Positions 37,313 through 45,566 of a DNA stretch of 64,000 nucleotides are shown in pieces. The position numbers were made by a program, and so were the translations under genes. Positions within the stretch are counted from its first letter, which is position 1; every line of letters starts with the position of its first letter. Under the pieces are notes generated by a model. The model was not told where the DNA came from. It searched no databases and was given only the letters and a program-made list of their open reading frames with translations. The DNA comes from an uncultured Acidobacteriia bacterium. Lineage in GTDB: Bacteria > Acidobacteriota > Terriglobia > Bryobacterales > Bryobacteraceae. The stretch lies in the NCBI GenBank assembly GCA_903907865.1, contig CAIVPR010000092.1, positions 1-64,000 of the forward strand. The letters run 5' to 3'.

Positions 37313-37332
37313 CGGCTGAATTCTATCGCACC
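37267..37332. repeat. 66-bp perfect direct repeat, copy B
   Basis: Identical to 33078-33143, same orientation. It contains the TAG stop and last codons of the TPR regulator gene (37323-37332 region) and the stub of the dehydrogenase gene. The two copies bracket 33144-37266. Confidence 0.95.
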
Positions 37333-40124
37333 GAAGTGGACAGAAGCTTCTGCGCGCGCGCCGCCACTCCGAGGTAACCCTTGGCCGTGCTCTCTGTCAC
37401 CAACTCCTTCAATTGCCTGCCTGCGGACCCGCCGTTGTCCCTCGCAACCGCCTCGGCCATCGCCAGCCGCACCTCCAGCATCAGGGAGACGGTGTCTGTC
37501 TTGACGGCTTGGGACTGGGCACGCTGGAACAGAATCGCAGCCTCGCGCTTGTGGCCCATGGCCGATTCGATCCGCCCGGCCGCGATGGTCAAGGGTGTGG
37601 AAGTGAGTAGATCCTCGTCCTTCGCTCCCGCCTTGACGCCGGTTGTCCGGGCCGTCTGTATGGCTTTTGCCGCCGCGGTGGTATCACCGAGGGCCAGCTT
37701 GGCCAGGGCGAGAATCCGGTACGCTTCGGGGATCTGCTTGGACCCTTGTGACGCTTCGGCAAGCGACTGCGCAGCGACCGCCGCCTCCCGGAACCGCCCC
37801 TGCAACAGGTCGATGTCAGCCAAAGCCAGGCTGCAACGCAGCAGTGGGTCCTTGCGCCCCAACGTTCGCTGCATCTTGCACTCTTCGGCGCGGAGTCCAC
37901 GGGCATTCTCCAAGTCCCCCATGTTCTTGGAGAGATTGGCGAGAATGGCGAGCGTGGAGGCAACGGCTGTTTCCGCATGGGTGGCGCGTTGGATGCCCAG
38001 AGCCTCTTCCAAGTCGCGCCGGGCGGCGGGGAGGTCGCCCTTCCGCTGCTCCAGCCGCCCTATGCTGTCCAGAGCGGCGGCAAGATCGATCTTGTTGTCC
38101 GATTTCCGCGATAGTTCCATCAACTCGGTGTAGTTGCGGAGAGCGGCCTCGCTGTCGCCAGTGCGCGTGAACACGTCCCCGAGCCTTCGCAGCGCGATGG
38201 CGACCAGCTTCGGGTCCCCAATCTCCCGGGCAATCGCTAGGCAAGCGTCGAAGTTCTCGCGGGCACCGGCAAGATCCCCTTGCCTCCGCAACACCAGACC
38301 CAGGATGTTGAGGGCGCGGCCTTCCTGCCCTCGGCTCCCGGACTTGCGCGCCAGTTGAAGAGCCCGGTTCACGGCTTCCAACGCCGCTGGCAGCTCGTCG
38401 CTGTCCAAGAGGATCACACTCTCGTTGTTCAAGGCGTTGGCAACGCAGCCGGAATCACCCACTTCGGTGCACAGTCTTACGGCTTCCTGCCACGCAACCC
38501 GCGACTTGACGGAATCCCCGGTCTTCTCCGATGCCAAGGCCTGGCTGGCATGCGCACGGCCCTCCAAGAGCCGCGAGCCCAAGGCTCTCGCTTGCAGCAC
38601 CACACTGGCGAATCCCGACGAAGCTTTCCCGTACTCTCCCCGTGCCATCGCCAACTCGGCTTCCGCGAGCCCCACCCGCGCGGCTACCTCCGCCGACGCG
38701 CTGGCGCGCAGTTTCAGCAGCGTCTTGCCGGCCAGATCACCGGTGCCCGCCCGGATTTGGACCCGCGCCAGCGAGAAACCGAATTCGGGATTGTCGGGGT
38801 GGAACGTCCACAAACTGGCGTATATTTCGGACGCCCGTGGCCATTGGCCGATGGTCTCGCGGTAGCGCGCCTCCACCGCCAGACGTTCGCTGGTGGGCAG
38901 GTGGCCCGACAGCTCCATTGCCTTGCGGGTTTCCTCGCTCGCGCGACGTTCGTAACCCGTTTGCAGCAGCGCCGTGGCCAGTTCCAGATGGCCCAGCGCG
39001 AAGCCGGCGTCCTGGGCAACCACGGATTCGAGCAACGGCTTGGCACCGGCCGGGTCGAACGAGCCCAATTTCTCCAAGGCTTGGAAGTAGATTTTCCGGA
39101 CCGTGGGGTCGGAGGGCTGCACGGCACCCAGCGCGACCCCGTCCTTGGCTTCCTCGTCCGGTGAGATGCGACCGCCGCCGAAGCGGGCCCGAATGCCTGC
39201 CCCCGCCTTGGCCGCCAGGTCCGGGAGCTGTTTCTCGGTGCCCGAAAATACCAGTGCGGCCGCGCTGGTCGGCTTTTCCGTGTCTTGAATCCGCACGTCC
39301 AACCGGACCTGCCCGTCGATGGACAGGTAGGAACCGCTCACCACGTAGTCGCAATCGACCGCGCGGCGGATGCGCGCCAAGGTTTCGTCGAAAAAGCCGC
39401 TTTGGTCCGGAAGGCCCAAGTCGGCCCGGAGGCGGGCCGTGACGTCGCCCGGCAAGGTGCGCAACTTGGAATCGGTTTCGAGCTCGGTGGTAAGCATCTC
39501 CGAGATGGCACGGCTCAACCAGGCGTTCTCCGGCTTTCCGGAAAGGTCGTGGAAGCTGATGACGGCGACAGCGCTTCGGGGCGGGCGCGGCAGAATGCGG
39601 GCGCGCACGGTCCAGATGCCAGCCGATGCAAGGAGGAGCGCCGCGACGGCGAACGACCAGCGGGGCCACCGCAGGGCGTGCGACCGGACAGGCGGCGGGA
39701 GGGAAACCGCCACCGGGGGTGCCGTGGGCTGGATGGGACTGGATGGAGGCGCGACGACCGGTTCCTGAACCGGCTGGTGGTACTCGGGCACAACCTCCAC
39801 CGTGAACTGGTATCCGCGCTTGGATATGGTCCGGATCGCCTCGACGCCGGGGAGGCCCTCGTCGAGAATCTTCCTCAGGATGGAAATGTTTTTGGTGAGG
39901 CTGCTTTCCTCGACAAACGAGTCCGCCCAGACCTTGTCCAGAATTTCTTGTTTCGAAACCACTTCGCCCGCGTTCTCCACCAAGAGAAGCAGGACGTCGA
40001 AGGTCTTTGGAGCCAGGGAAACGAGTTCATCGCCCCGGTAAAGCACGCCCGAGCCGGGCCGCAGCCGGAATGGGCCGAAGAGATACCGAGCGGCCTTGGC
40101 CGGTTCTGCCGAGCTGGTTGGCAT
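37323..40124 (-). CDS. Winged-helix (OmpR/CadC-type) membrane regulator with TPR domain
   Basis: 933 residues. An N-terminal PhoB/CadC-like winged-helix DNA-binding domain (about 13-112, with LAPKTFDVLLLLVENAGEVVSK and EESSLTKNISILRKIL) is followed by a proline-rich linker and a transmembrane helix (about 155-172). A TolB-like domain (AVISFHDLSGKPENAWLS) comes next, then many TPR-type repeats to the C-terminus. This layout is common in Acidobacteria and suggests a one-component regulator sensing through its periplasmic part. Its stop codon lies in the 66-bp repeat copy B. The gene likely stood directly upstream of the dehydrogenase gene before the islet arrived. Confidence 0.88.
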   Translation of the reverse strand: MPTSSAEPAKAARYLFGPFRLRPGSGVLYRGDELVSLAPKTFDVLLLLVENAGEVVSKQEILDKVWADSFVEESSLTKNISILRKILDEGLPGVEAIRTISKRGYQFTVEVVPEYHQPVQEPVVAPPSSPIQPTAPPVAVSLPPPVRSHALRWPRWSFAVAALLLASAGIWTVRARILPRPPRSAVAVISFHDLSGKPENAWLSRAISEMLTTELETDSKLRTLPGDVTARLRADLGLPDQSGFFDETLARIRRAVDCDYVVSGSYLSIDGQVRLDVRIQDTEKPTSAAALVFSGTEKQLPDLAAKAGAGIRARFGGGRISPDEEAKDGVALGAVQPSDPTVRKIYFQALEKLGSFDPAGAKPLLESVVAQDAGFALGHLELATALLQTGYERRASEETRKAMELSGHLPTSERLAVEARYRETIGQWPRASEIYASLWTFHPDNPEFGFSLARVQIRAGTGDLAGKTLLKLRASASAEVAARVGLAEAELAMARGEYGKASSGFASVVLQARALGSRLLEGRAHASQALASEKTGDSVKSRVAWQEAVRLCTEVGDSGCVANALNNESVILLDSDELPAALEAVNRALQLARKSGSRGQEGRALNILGLVLRRQGDLAGARENFDACLAIAREIGDPKLVAIALRRLGDVFTRTGDSEAALRNYTELMELSRKSDNKIDLAAALDSIGRLEQRKGDLPAARRDLEEALGIQRATHAETAVASTLAILANLSKNMGDLENARGLRAEECKMQRTLGRKDPLLRCSLALADIDLLQGRFREAAVAAQSLAEASQGSKQIPEAYRILALAKLALGDTTAAAKAIQTARTTGVKAGAKDEDLLTSTPLTIAAGRIESAMGHKREAAILFQRAQSQAVKTDTVSLMLEVRLAMAEAVARDNGGSAGRQLKELVTESTAKGYLGVAARAQKLLSTSVR

Positions 40125-40587
40125 CGCGGGGCGGATTTCCGATCATAGCACGAACCGCGCCCCTGTTTGATTCCGTAACTCTTTTGCAATCTAATGGATA
40201 GAGATTTCCCGCCGTACTTTCGACGGACCGAACCTTACTACGGATCCGCAATTCTGCCGGTGATTTCGAAGAACGAGGTAGTGCTCCCGCCGCCAATATC
40301 AAGGACGCGTTGGCGATAAACCTAGAAATTGTAGTTGGCCGTACCACGGCGTCGCTCCCTCGCGGTCGCGGCTCCGCCGAATCAGCCTGTTACCGAGCCA
40401 CGACACCAAGGGAGTGTTTGTTCGATCCATGCGCAGTTGTTTAAGGCCTTGTTCTCCGCTGACGCGAAGGCAACTGCCGTTTCTGGGATAAACAGCCCGG
40501 AATCGGGCTGGCATGTTTTCATCTGGGGATCGGCATGAGCCTCGGCGGGACGTGCGCTGTTGATGGAGAGCATGAAGGCGGGCGGAA
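40125..40587. other. Intergenic region with a dispersed repeat element
   Basis: About 460 bases with no convincing gene. It holds the upstream region of the TPR regulator (40125-40320) and the REP-like element at 40353-40430. Short frames here are low-quality and partly translate the repeat. Confidence 0.6.
40353..40430. repeat. REP/MITE-like dispersed element, copy 1
   Basis: Begins CGCTCCCTCGCGGTCGCGG and ends AAGGGAGTGTTTGTTCGA. The ends are imperfect inverted repeats (CGCTCCCT and AGGGAGTG), so a hairpin can form. A second copy lies at 56820-56877 and lacks about 24 inner bases. Translated, such elements give the spurious RDREGA-type frames seen often in this phylum. Confidence 0.7.
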
Positions 40588-40617
40588 CGGGTGGGGGCGG
40601 TGGCCCGCCCCCACCCG
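40588..40617 (-). terminator. GC-rich perfect hairpin after small OB-fold gene
   Basis: 13-bp perfect stem CGGGTGGGGGCGG / CCGCCCCCACCCG with a four-base loop, just after the stop at 40624 on the minus strand. It has no T-run, so it may stall or protect the transcript rather than terminate it cleanly. Confidence 0.5.
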
Positions 40618-40623
40618 GAAAAA

Positions 40624-40920
40624 CTACATCTTGACGTCGGTGACGGCGATCACGGTGCCCGTGACCTTGCCGGAAACGGTGACCTTCATGCCGGCGTGCG
40701 GCGCGAGCTTGTCCTGCTTGTCGACCGTGTAGATCTTGCCGTCGGCGGTGACGAGAACGGCTTCAGCGCCGCCCTTGACGCACTTCTGCGAGCATTCGGC
40801 GTTGTTGACCATGGCGGGCTTCGTCGAGCAGTTCTTGTCGACGACAGTGCCGGTGATGTCTTCGGCGAAGGCGGTGGCCGTCATGCCGAGAGCGAGAACG
40901 AAGAGGGCGGTGAGCTTCAT
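40624..40920 (-). CDS. Small exported OB-fold-like protein
   Basis: 98 residues with a signal peptide ending TATAFA and a beta-rich body (ITGTVVDKNCSTKP, KVTVSGKVTGTVIAV) with two cysteines (NCSTKP, ECSQKC) that could pair. Homologues with this layout are annotated only as hypothetical exported proteins. GGGAGAT ten bases before ATG 40920 sets the start. The longer frame to 41037 lacks support. Confidence 0.75.
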   Translation of the reverse strand: MKLTALFVLALGMTATAFAEDITGTVVDKNCSTKPAMVNNAECSQKCVKGGAEAVLVTADGKIYTVDKQDKLAPHAGMKVTVSGKVTGTVIAVTDVKM

Positions 40921-40987
40921 AGTTGTTTGGATCTCCCGTTGGATAGTATAACCGAAATCGGAGCGGGAGATGACTTTGTTTTTTCGC

Positions 40988-41403
40988 CTACGGGACAGCG
41001 ACCGTCCGGGAACTGCCGTTGGAATCAGTGTAGGCATAGCGGAGGGTGTCGCGGCCTTTCACCAAGCGCTTGGGGAAAACCACCAAGACCTTGTGGTAAG
41101 GCAACCGTGCTGAAAGCGTCACCACGCCCTGCACGCCGGGGCGGTTTGTGAAAATCGCTTCGCCCAGTTCCTGCGTCGGTGCCTTGCCCACCGGGCCTGA
41201 AACAGGTGTCGCCGGACCCCGATGTGGGTAGCCTCTCCAATCTCCGGTCAGTTCCTGGGCGTTGGTGCCCACCGAAGAGGCAGGATTCGACACAACTCCG
41301 ACACGAGTTAAACGGTGAGCCAAACAGTGTCTGGCTAAACGGCGCGGTACCAGACACCCCCAAGCGGGGTGGCGTTGAGATGGCCAACGCCTTGGACGTT
41401 CAC
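40988..41403 (-). pseudogene. Broken RES-domain toxin gene
   Basis: A GTG at 41403 overlaps the antitoxin stop (GTGA) and begins a RES-like N-terminus (ATPLGGVWYRAV) that ends at a TAG near 41336. In another frame the RES C-terminal half is intact: GTNAQELTGDWRGYPHRG, APTQELGEAIFTNRPGVQG and YHKVLVVFPKRLVKG. About 80-90 middle residues of a normal RES toxin are missing. RES toxins degrade NAD+. This one cannot be made as a working enzyme. Confidence 0.8.
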
Positions 41404-41588
41404 GAGACTCCAATGTATAGGATCGAATCCACAAGATCCTGAACTCGCTCCCAGTCGCCGCGGTCCAAGAGCTGCTTCGGCGTATCGCCGCCGAGCAGGG
41501 CATGCGGCGTCCCCATCCACGCGACACCGTTGGGGAGGTTCGTGACAACCTCTTGTCGAAGCACAGCGGCGGCATCTGCTTGTAGCAT
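41400..41588 (-). CDS. Xre/MbcA/ParS-like antitoxin (toxin-binding domain)
   Basis: 62 residues matching the DUF2384 toxin-binding domain of RES/ParT antitoxins: MGTPHALLGGDTPKQLLD then WERVQDLVDSILYIG. It lacks an N-terminal Xre helix-turn-helix, like other minimal members. It overlaps the start of the wrecked RES gene by four bases. Because the toxin is destroyed, the antitoxin is left without a local partner. Confidence 0.78.
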   Translation of the reverse strand: MLQADAAAVLRQEVVTNLPNGVAWMGTPHALLGGDTPKQLLDRGDWERVQDLVDSILYIGVS

Positions 41589-41669
41589 GGAATTCGTCCT
41601 CTCTGCCTAGATTTTATCATTGAAGCGGCATGCCCCGGGCGCACCGCCCGAAGTAATATGATGGGGCTT

Positions 41670-41933
41670 ATGCCCATCTACGAATACCTGTGCGAGTCGT
41701 GCGGCAACAAGTTCGAGAAGCTGGTCCGCCGCGCCTCGACCGCCACCACGGAAATCATGGAAGCCAGCTGCCCCGGATGCGGCCAGAAGCACCTCCGCCA
41801 GGAATATTCCACCTTCGCCGCCCGTGCCGGTGCGGGCGACCACCGTCCGAGCCCCGCCGAATCCCGCATGGGCGAGTCCCGCGGCTGCCCCGGCGGCATG
41901 TGCTCGTCGCCCGGCGCCTGCGGCATGAACTAA
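41670..41933 (+). CDS. FmdB-type zinc ribbon protein
   Basis: 87 residues beginning MPIYEYLCESCGNKFEKLV, the FmdB/CxxC_CxxC_SSSS regulatory protein family, with CESC and CPGC as the zinc ribbon and a flexible Gly/Ser/Cys-rich tail. Proposed roles include regulation, but no clear function is known. ATG 41670 is chosen over 41658 because homology starts there. The final codons and stop are repeated in tandem just after the gene. Confidence 0.87.
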   Translation: MPIYEYLCESCGNKFEKLVRRASTATTEIMEASCPGCGQKHLRQEYSTFAARAGAGDHRPSPAESRMGESRGCPGGMCSSPGACGMN

Positions 41934-41953
41934 GTGCCTGCGGCATGAACTAA
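41919..41953 (+). repeat. Tandem duplication of fmdB stop region
   Basis: GCCTGCGGCATGAACTAA occurs twice in direct succession, separated by one or two bases. The first copy is the end of the FmdB gene. The second follows the stop and encodes nothing extra. Confidence 0.75.
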
Positions 41954-41981
41954 CCGTTTCCAAATCCCAACAAGAAAATCC

Positions 41982-43550
41982 ATGTCGAACTCCATCACCA
42001 CGTCGTTCTCCAACGCCGAGATCCTGACTCCCGAAGCCCAGGCGTTCCTGGTCGCGCTCCACCACAAGTTCAACGCCCGCCGCCTCGAACTCCTGGCGGC
42101 CCGCAAGGTCCGCCAAACGGCCATCGACAACGGCCAGCTTCCCGACTTCCTTCCCGAAACACGCGAGATCCGCGAGTCCGAGTGGACCGTCGCGCCCATC
42201 CCCGCCGACCTGCGCGACCGCCGCACCGAAATCACCGGCCCCACGGACCGCAAGATGGTCATCAACGCCCTCAATTCGGGCGCCAAGATGTTCATGGCCG
42301 ATTTCGAAGACGCCAACTCGCCCACCGGCACCAACCTGATCGACGGCCAGAAGAACATGAAGGACGCCATCCGGCGCGAGATTTCCTTCTCCGGCCCCGA
42401 AGGCAAGCAGTACAAGCTCAACGAGACGACCGCCGTCCTGCTGGTCCGTCCGCGCGGCTGGCACTTGGTCGAGAAGCACTTCCAAGTTGACGGGGAAGCA
42501 ATCTCGGGCGGCCTGTTCGATTTCGGTTTGTATTTCTTCCACAACGCCAAGGAACTGCTGGCCCGCAGCTCCGGCCCGTACTTCTACCTGCCAAAGCTGG
42601 AGTCGCACCTCGAGGCGCGGCTCTGGAACGACGTTTTCGTATTCGCGCAAGACTACGTCGGCGTCCCGCAGGGTTCCATCCGGGCAACGGTGCTGATCGA
42701 GACGATCCTCGCCGCCTTCGAGATGCACGAGATCCTGTGGGAACTGCGCAACCACTCGGCTGGCCTGAACTGCGGCCGGTGGGACTACATCTTCAGCTTC
42801 ATCAAGAAGTTGCGCAACCGCCCGGACTTCACGCTGCCCAACCGCGCGCAGGTCACCATGACCGTGCACTTCCTCGCGTCGTATGTGGATCTGCTCATCC
42901 AAACCTGCCACAAACGCGGCATCCACGCCATGGGCGGCATGGCGGCACAGATTCCGATCAAGAACGACCCGGCGGCCAACGACGCGGCGCTCGAAAAGGT
43001 TCGCCTCGACAAGCTGCGCGAAGTGAAGGCCGGCCACGACGGCACTTGGGTCGCGCACCCGGGCCTGGTCGCGGTGGCCAAGCAGGTTTTCGACGAGTAC
43101 ATGCCGCAGCCCAACCAGATCGACCGCAAGCGCGAGGAGGTCCACGTGACCGCCGCCGACCTGCTGGCGATCCCGACCGGAACCATCACCGAAGACGGGC
43201 TGCGTTTGAACGTCGACGTCGGCATCCAGTACTTGGAAGCATGGCTGCGCGGCAACGGCGCGGTGCCGATCTACAACCTGATGGAAGACGCCGCCACGGC
43301 CGAGATTTCGCGCGCCCAGGTTTGGCAATGGGCCAAGCACGGCGCGAAGCTGGACGACGGCCGCACTGTGACGCCGGAGCTGGTGAAGTCGGTCATCGCG
43401 GACGAACTGGCCAAGTTGGAGGGCCGGGTCGGGGCCGAGCGCTACGCCAAGAGCAAGTTCCCGCTGGCGGCCGACCTGTTTGGCAAGATGATGCTGTCGG
43501 GCGAGTTCAACGACTTCCTCACGCTGCCTGCTTACGAGTTCCTCGACTGA
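41982..43550 (+). CDS. aceB: Malate synthase A
   Basis: 522 residues, the length of MSA. It condenses glyoxylate with acetyl-CoA to malate in the glyoxylate shunt. Family segments include [38 protein letters not shown] (active-site region) and [12 protein letters not shown]. No isocitrate lyase gene lies beside it. The ribosome binding site is weak (AAGAAAAT). Confidence 0.95.
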   Translation: MSNSITTSFSNAEILTPEAQAFLVALHHKFNARRLELLAARKVRQTAIDNGQLPDFLPETREIRESEWTVAPIPADLRDRRTEITGPTDRKMVINALNSGAKMFMADFEDANSPTGTNLIDGQKNMKDAIRREISFSGPEGKQYKLNETTAVLLVRPRGWHLVEKHFQVDGEAISGGLFDFGLYFFHNAKELLARSSGPYFYLPKLESHLEARLWNDVFVFAQDYVGVPQGSIRATVLIETILAAFEMHEILWELRNHSAGLNCGRWDYIFSFIKKLRNRPDFTLPNRAQVTMTVHFLASYVDLLIQTCHKRGIHAMGGMAAQIPIKNDPAANDAALEKVRLDKLREVKAGHDGTWVAHPGLVAVAKQVFDEYMPQPNQIDRKREEVHVTAADLLAIPTGTITEDGLRLNVDVGIQYLEAWLRGNGAVPIYNLMEDAATAEISRAQVWQWAKHGAKLDDGRTVTPELVKSVIADELAKLEGRVGAERYAKSKFPLAADLFGKMMLSGEFNDFLTLPAYEFLD

Positions 43551-43583
43551 AAACCCGCTTGCTTTAGCTTGTAGAGGATGCTA

Positions 43584-43623
43584 TACTCCAGATCGCCCGC
43601 TGAAAACTGGCCGATCTGGAGTA
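43584..43623 (+). promoter_or_regulatory. Hairpin that covers the ribosome binding site of the propeller gene
   Basis: Perfect 12-bp inverted repeat TACTCCAGATCG / CGATCTGGAGTA with a 16-base loop. The right arm contains GGAG, the only ribosome binding site for the GTG at 43627. If it folds, translation is blocked. It could also act as a terminator for aceB, though there is no T-run. Confidence 0.6.
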
Positions 43624-43626
43624 GCT

Positions 43627-45393
43627 GTGAAATACCTCATCCAACCGAATTTTACTGAATGCACTGTGTCGGTCCATGCGCTGCTGACTTCCGGGGCAGA
43701 GTTGGTGACGACGCTCCGTATGTCCGCTCCGGACGCGGACCCAGATGAGCAGGCCCATCCGAACTGCACAGCCCTGTATCGCGACGTCTCGCAGGGTACA
43801 TGGCACCTCTTTGTGTCGTTCGACGTCAAACCCGAAACCGGCAAGGGGTTCGTTGGTGTCAAGGTCTTTGACTTCAGCGATTTTAGTCCTCTGGCCGATT
43901 CCGAACAGTCACCCGTGCCGACATCCGTGCTGCCCTTGGTTATCGATGGAAATCAGCTGGGCACCATCGGACTCGCGGTCCAGCCCGGTACCGGCGACCT
44001 GTTTATCGCGACCTATCATGAAAATGACAATTCAGCGGGGCTTCGGATCTATCGGAGATCCGACTACGCGGCACAGCCGCCGAACGCCCGGTCCGATTGG
44101 TTCGCCGACGGCAGCCAGACATCCGTAACCCAAATCTCGGCCGCTTTGGCCTTCGACCGCCACGGATTTCTTTGGTCGACAACCTATGACGCCGGCGAGC
44201 AGTTCTTGGTGTGCTACCGGGATCCCGTACCGGGGCAACAGGGCAACTTTGTGAAAGTGTCCAATCACGACCTCGGGATGATCTCGGCAATCACTACCTT
44301 GCCCGGCAGCACCGGGGGGCCACCGTTAAACGTGCACCCTTTTTCTGCGCCCGAGGGATTGGCATTCGATCCGGACGGCAATCTTTGGGTGGCCAACAAC
44401 AACGAATCCTCCACCAACCCGGACGGCGATGGCACGGTAATCAAGATCACCAGATTGTGGCTGGACAAATTCGCGCGCAATGAGACTGAGGTGCCGGGCT
44501 CGGAAATGACGGCGTACTATCTCCGCTACGGGAAATTCGGCGGCCTTGCTTTCGACGGATACACGATGTTCCTGCATGACCAAAGTTCGGAGTCCGGGTC
44601 CAGCCATCGTGTGACTTGGCGTTTTGACACCAGCGCGGCTGTCTTGGATGACGTGGCTTTTAGGCCCTCAGGCGTCCCAGTGACCTATCCCGGAAATGGT
44701 GGAATCTCGATTTTCAACCCCAACCAGCTTCCCCTCCTGATCACCGACGAGCTTTCCGACTCGGGAGTCGAGCCGGACACGAAATTCATCGTGTCCCAGA
44801 GTCCGGATATTGGCGTTTCAAACTCGAGAATGGTCTTCGGGGAGATCAGGAACACGCCGTTCACCACCAAGGATTTCGGGCCGCACGGTGTTGGTGCCAC
44901 ATTCCTCGATCCCACCTTGAGGCATGGATCCGTCAAGCCCGGCAGAGTGTGGGTCAACGTGAAGGTGCGGCACCAGTTTCAACCTCCAAGAAAACGTTCA
45001 CGGATCCGCAGAGTTGCAGCGACAACTACCGGCACCGAGGTGCTCAGGGTGTACTGGGCGAAGAATTCCGACGGGTTGGATTGGCCGCAGCCCTGGGACG
45101 GCACCAGGTCCCAGAACGGACCTCCCACCGGTGGGGAGATTGGGATGGAGTTGCTCGGGCAAATTGATGCCGGGCATTTCAGCATCTTCGAATTCGCCTG
45201 GGACGCTCCTGATCCGGCATCATTTGCCGACCACGACCCGCAATTCACCATTCTTGCGAGAGTCGAGACGGAGGCGCTTTACCCGTACGGAATGACCCAC
45301 CCTGAACAGGTCCATGGGACGGGTGGGAGTGCCATCTCGGCGAATGTCCGCAACAATCGCACCGTCGCTTGGTTGTCATTCACGATCGCTTGA
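43627..45393 (+). CDS. Cytosolic beta-propeller-like protein of unknown function
   Basis: 588 residues with no signal peptide. Segments such as APEGLAFDPDGNLWVANNNE, FGGLAFDGYTMFLHD and ALAFDRHGFLWSTTYD resemble SMP-30/NHL-type propeller blades. The N-terminus and C-terminal beta part are unassigned. The GTG start has GGAG six bases upstream, inside a hairpin. Base use looks less GC-rich than its neighbours, which might indicate transfer. No function is proposed. Confidence 0.7.
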   Translation: MKYLIQPNFTECTVSVHALLTSGAELVTTLRMSAPDADPDEQAHPNCTALYRDVSQGTWHLFVSFDVKPETGKGFVGVKVFDFSDFSPLADSEQSPVPTSVLPLVIDGNQLGTIGLAVQPGTGDLFIATYHENDNSAGLRIYRRSDYAAQPPNARSDWFADGSQTSVTQISAALAFDRHGFLWSTTYDAGEQFLVCYRDPVPGQQGNFVKVSNHDLGMISAITTLPGSTGGPPLNVHPFSAPEGLAFDPDGNLWVANNNESSTNPDGDGTVIKITRLWLDKFARNETEVPGSEMTAYYLRYGKFGGLAFDGYTMFLHDQSSESGSSHRVTWRFDTSAAVLDDVAFRPSGVPVTYPGNGGISIFNPNQLPLLITDELSDSGVEPDTKFIVSQSPDIGVSNSRMVFGEIRNTPFTTKDFGPHGVGATFLDPTLRHGSVKPGRVWVNVKVRHQFQPPRKRSRIRRVAATTTGTEVLRVYWAKNSDGLDWPQPWDGTRSQNGPPTGGEIGMELLGQIDAGHFSIFEFAWDAPDPASFADHDPQFTILARVETEALYPYGMTHPEQVHGTGGSAISANVRNNRTVAWLSFTIA

Positions 45394-45566
45394 CGTCCCG
45401 GAAAGCCGCCCCATCAGCCCCCGGAATCGACTCCATAAAAAGAAGCGATTGCCAGGCGGGCCCTTCATCATGGATACTGGTTTTTTACCTGCCGGAACGG
45501 ATTGTCCGCAGTTTGGGCGGTCCAATCCCTCAGACACACCCCAAAACGGAGACGAGTCCTACAAAA

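Noticed and set aside
33078-37332. Islet as a classical transposon or integron
   Set aside because: No terminal inverted repeats, transposase, integrase or attC-like site seen. The 66-bp repeat is too long for a usual target duplication.
41607-43340. Long minus-strand frame across malate synthase
   Set aside because: No recognisable domain, antisense to aceB.
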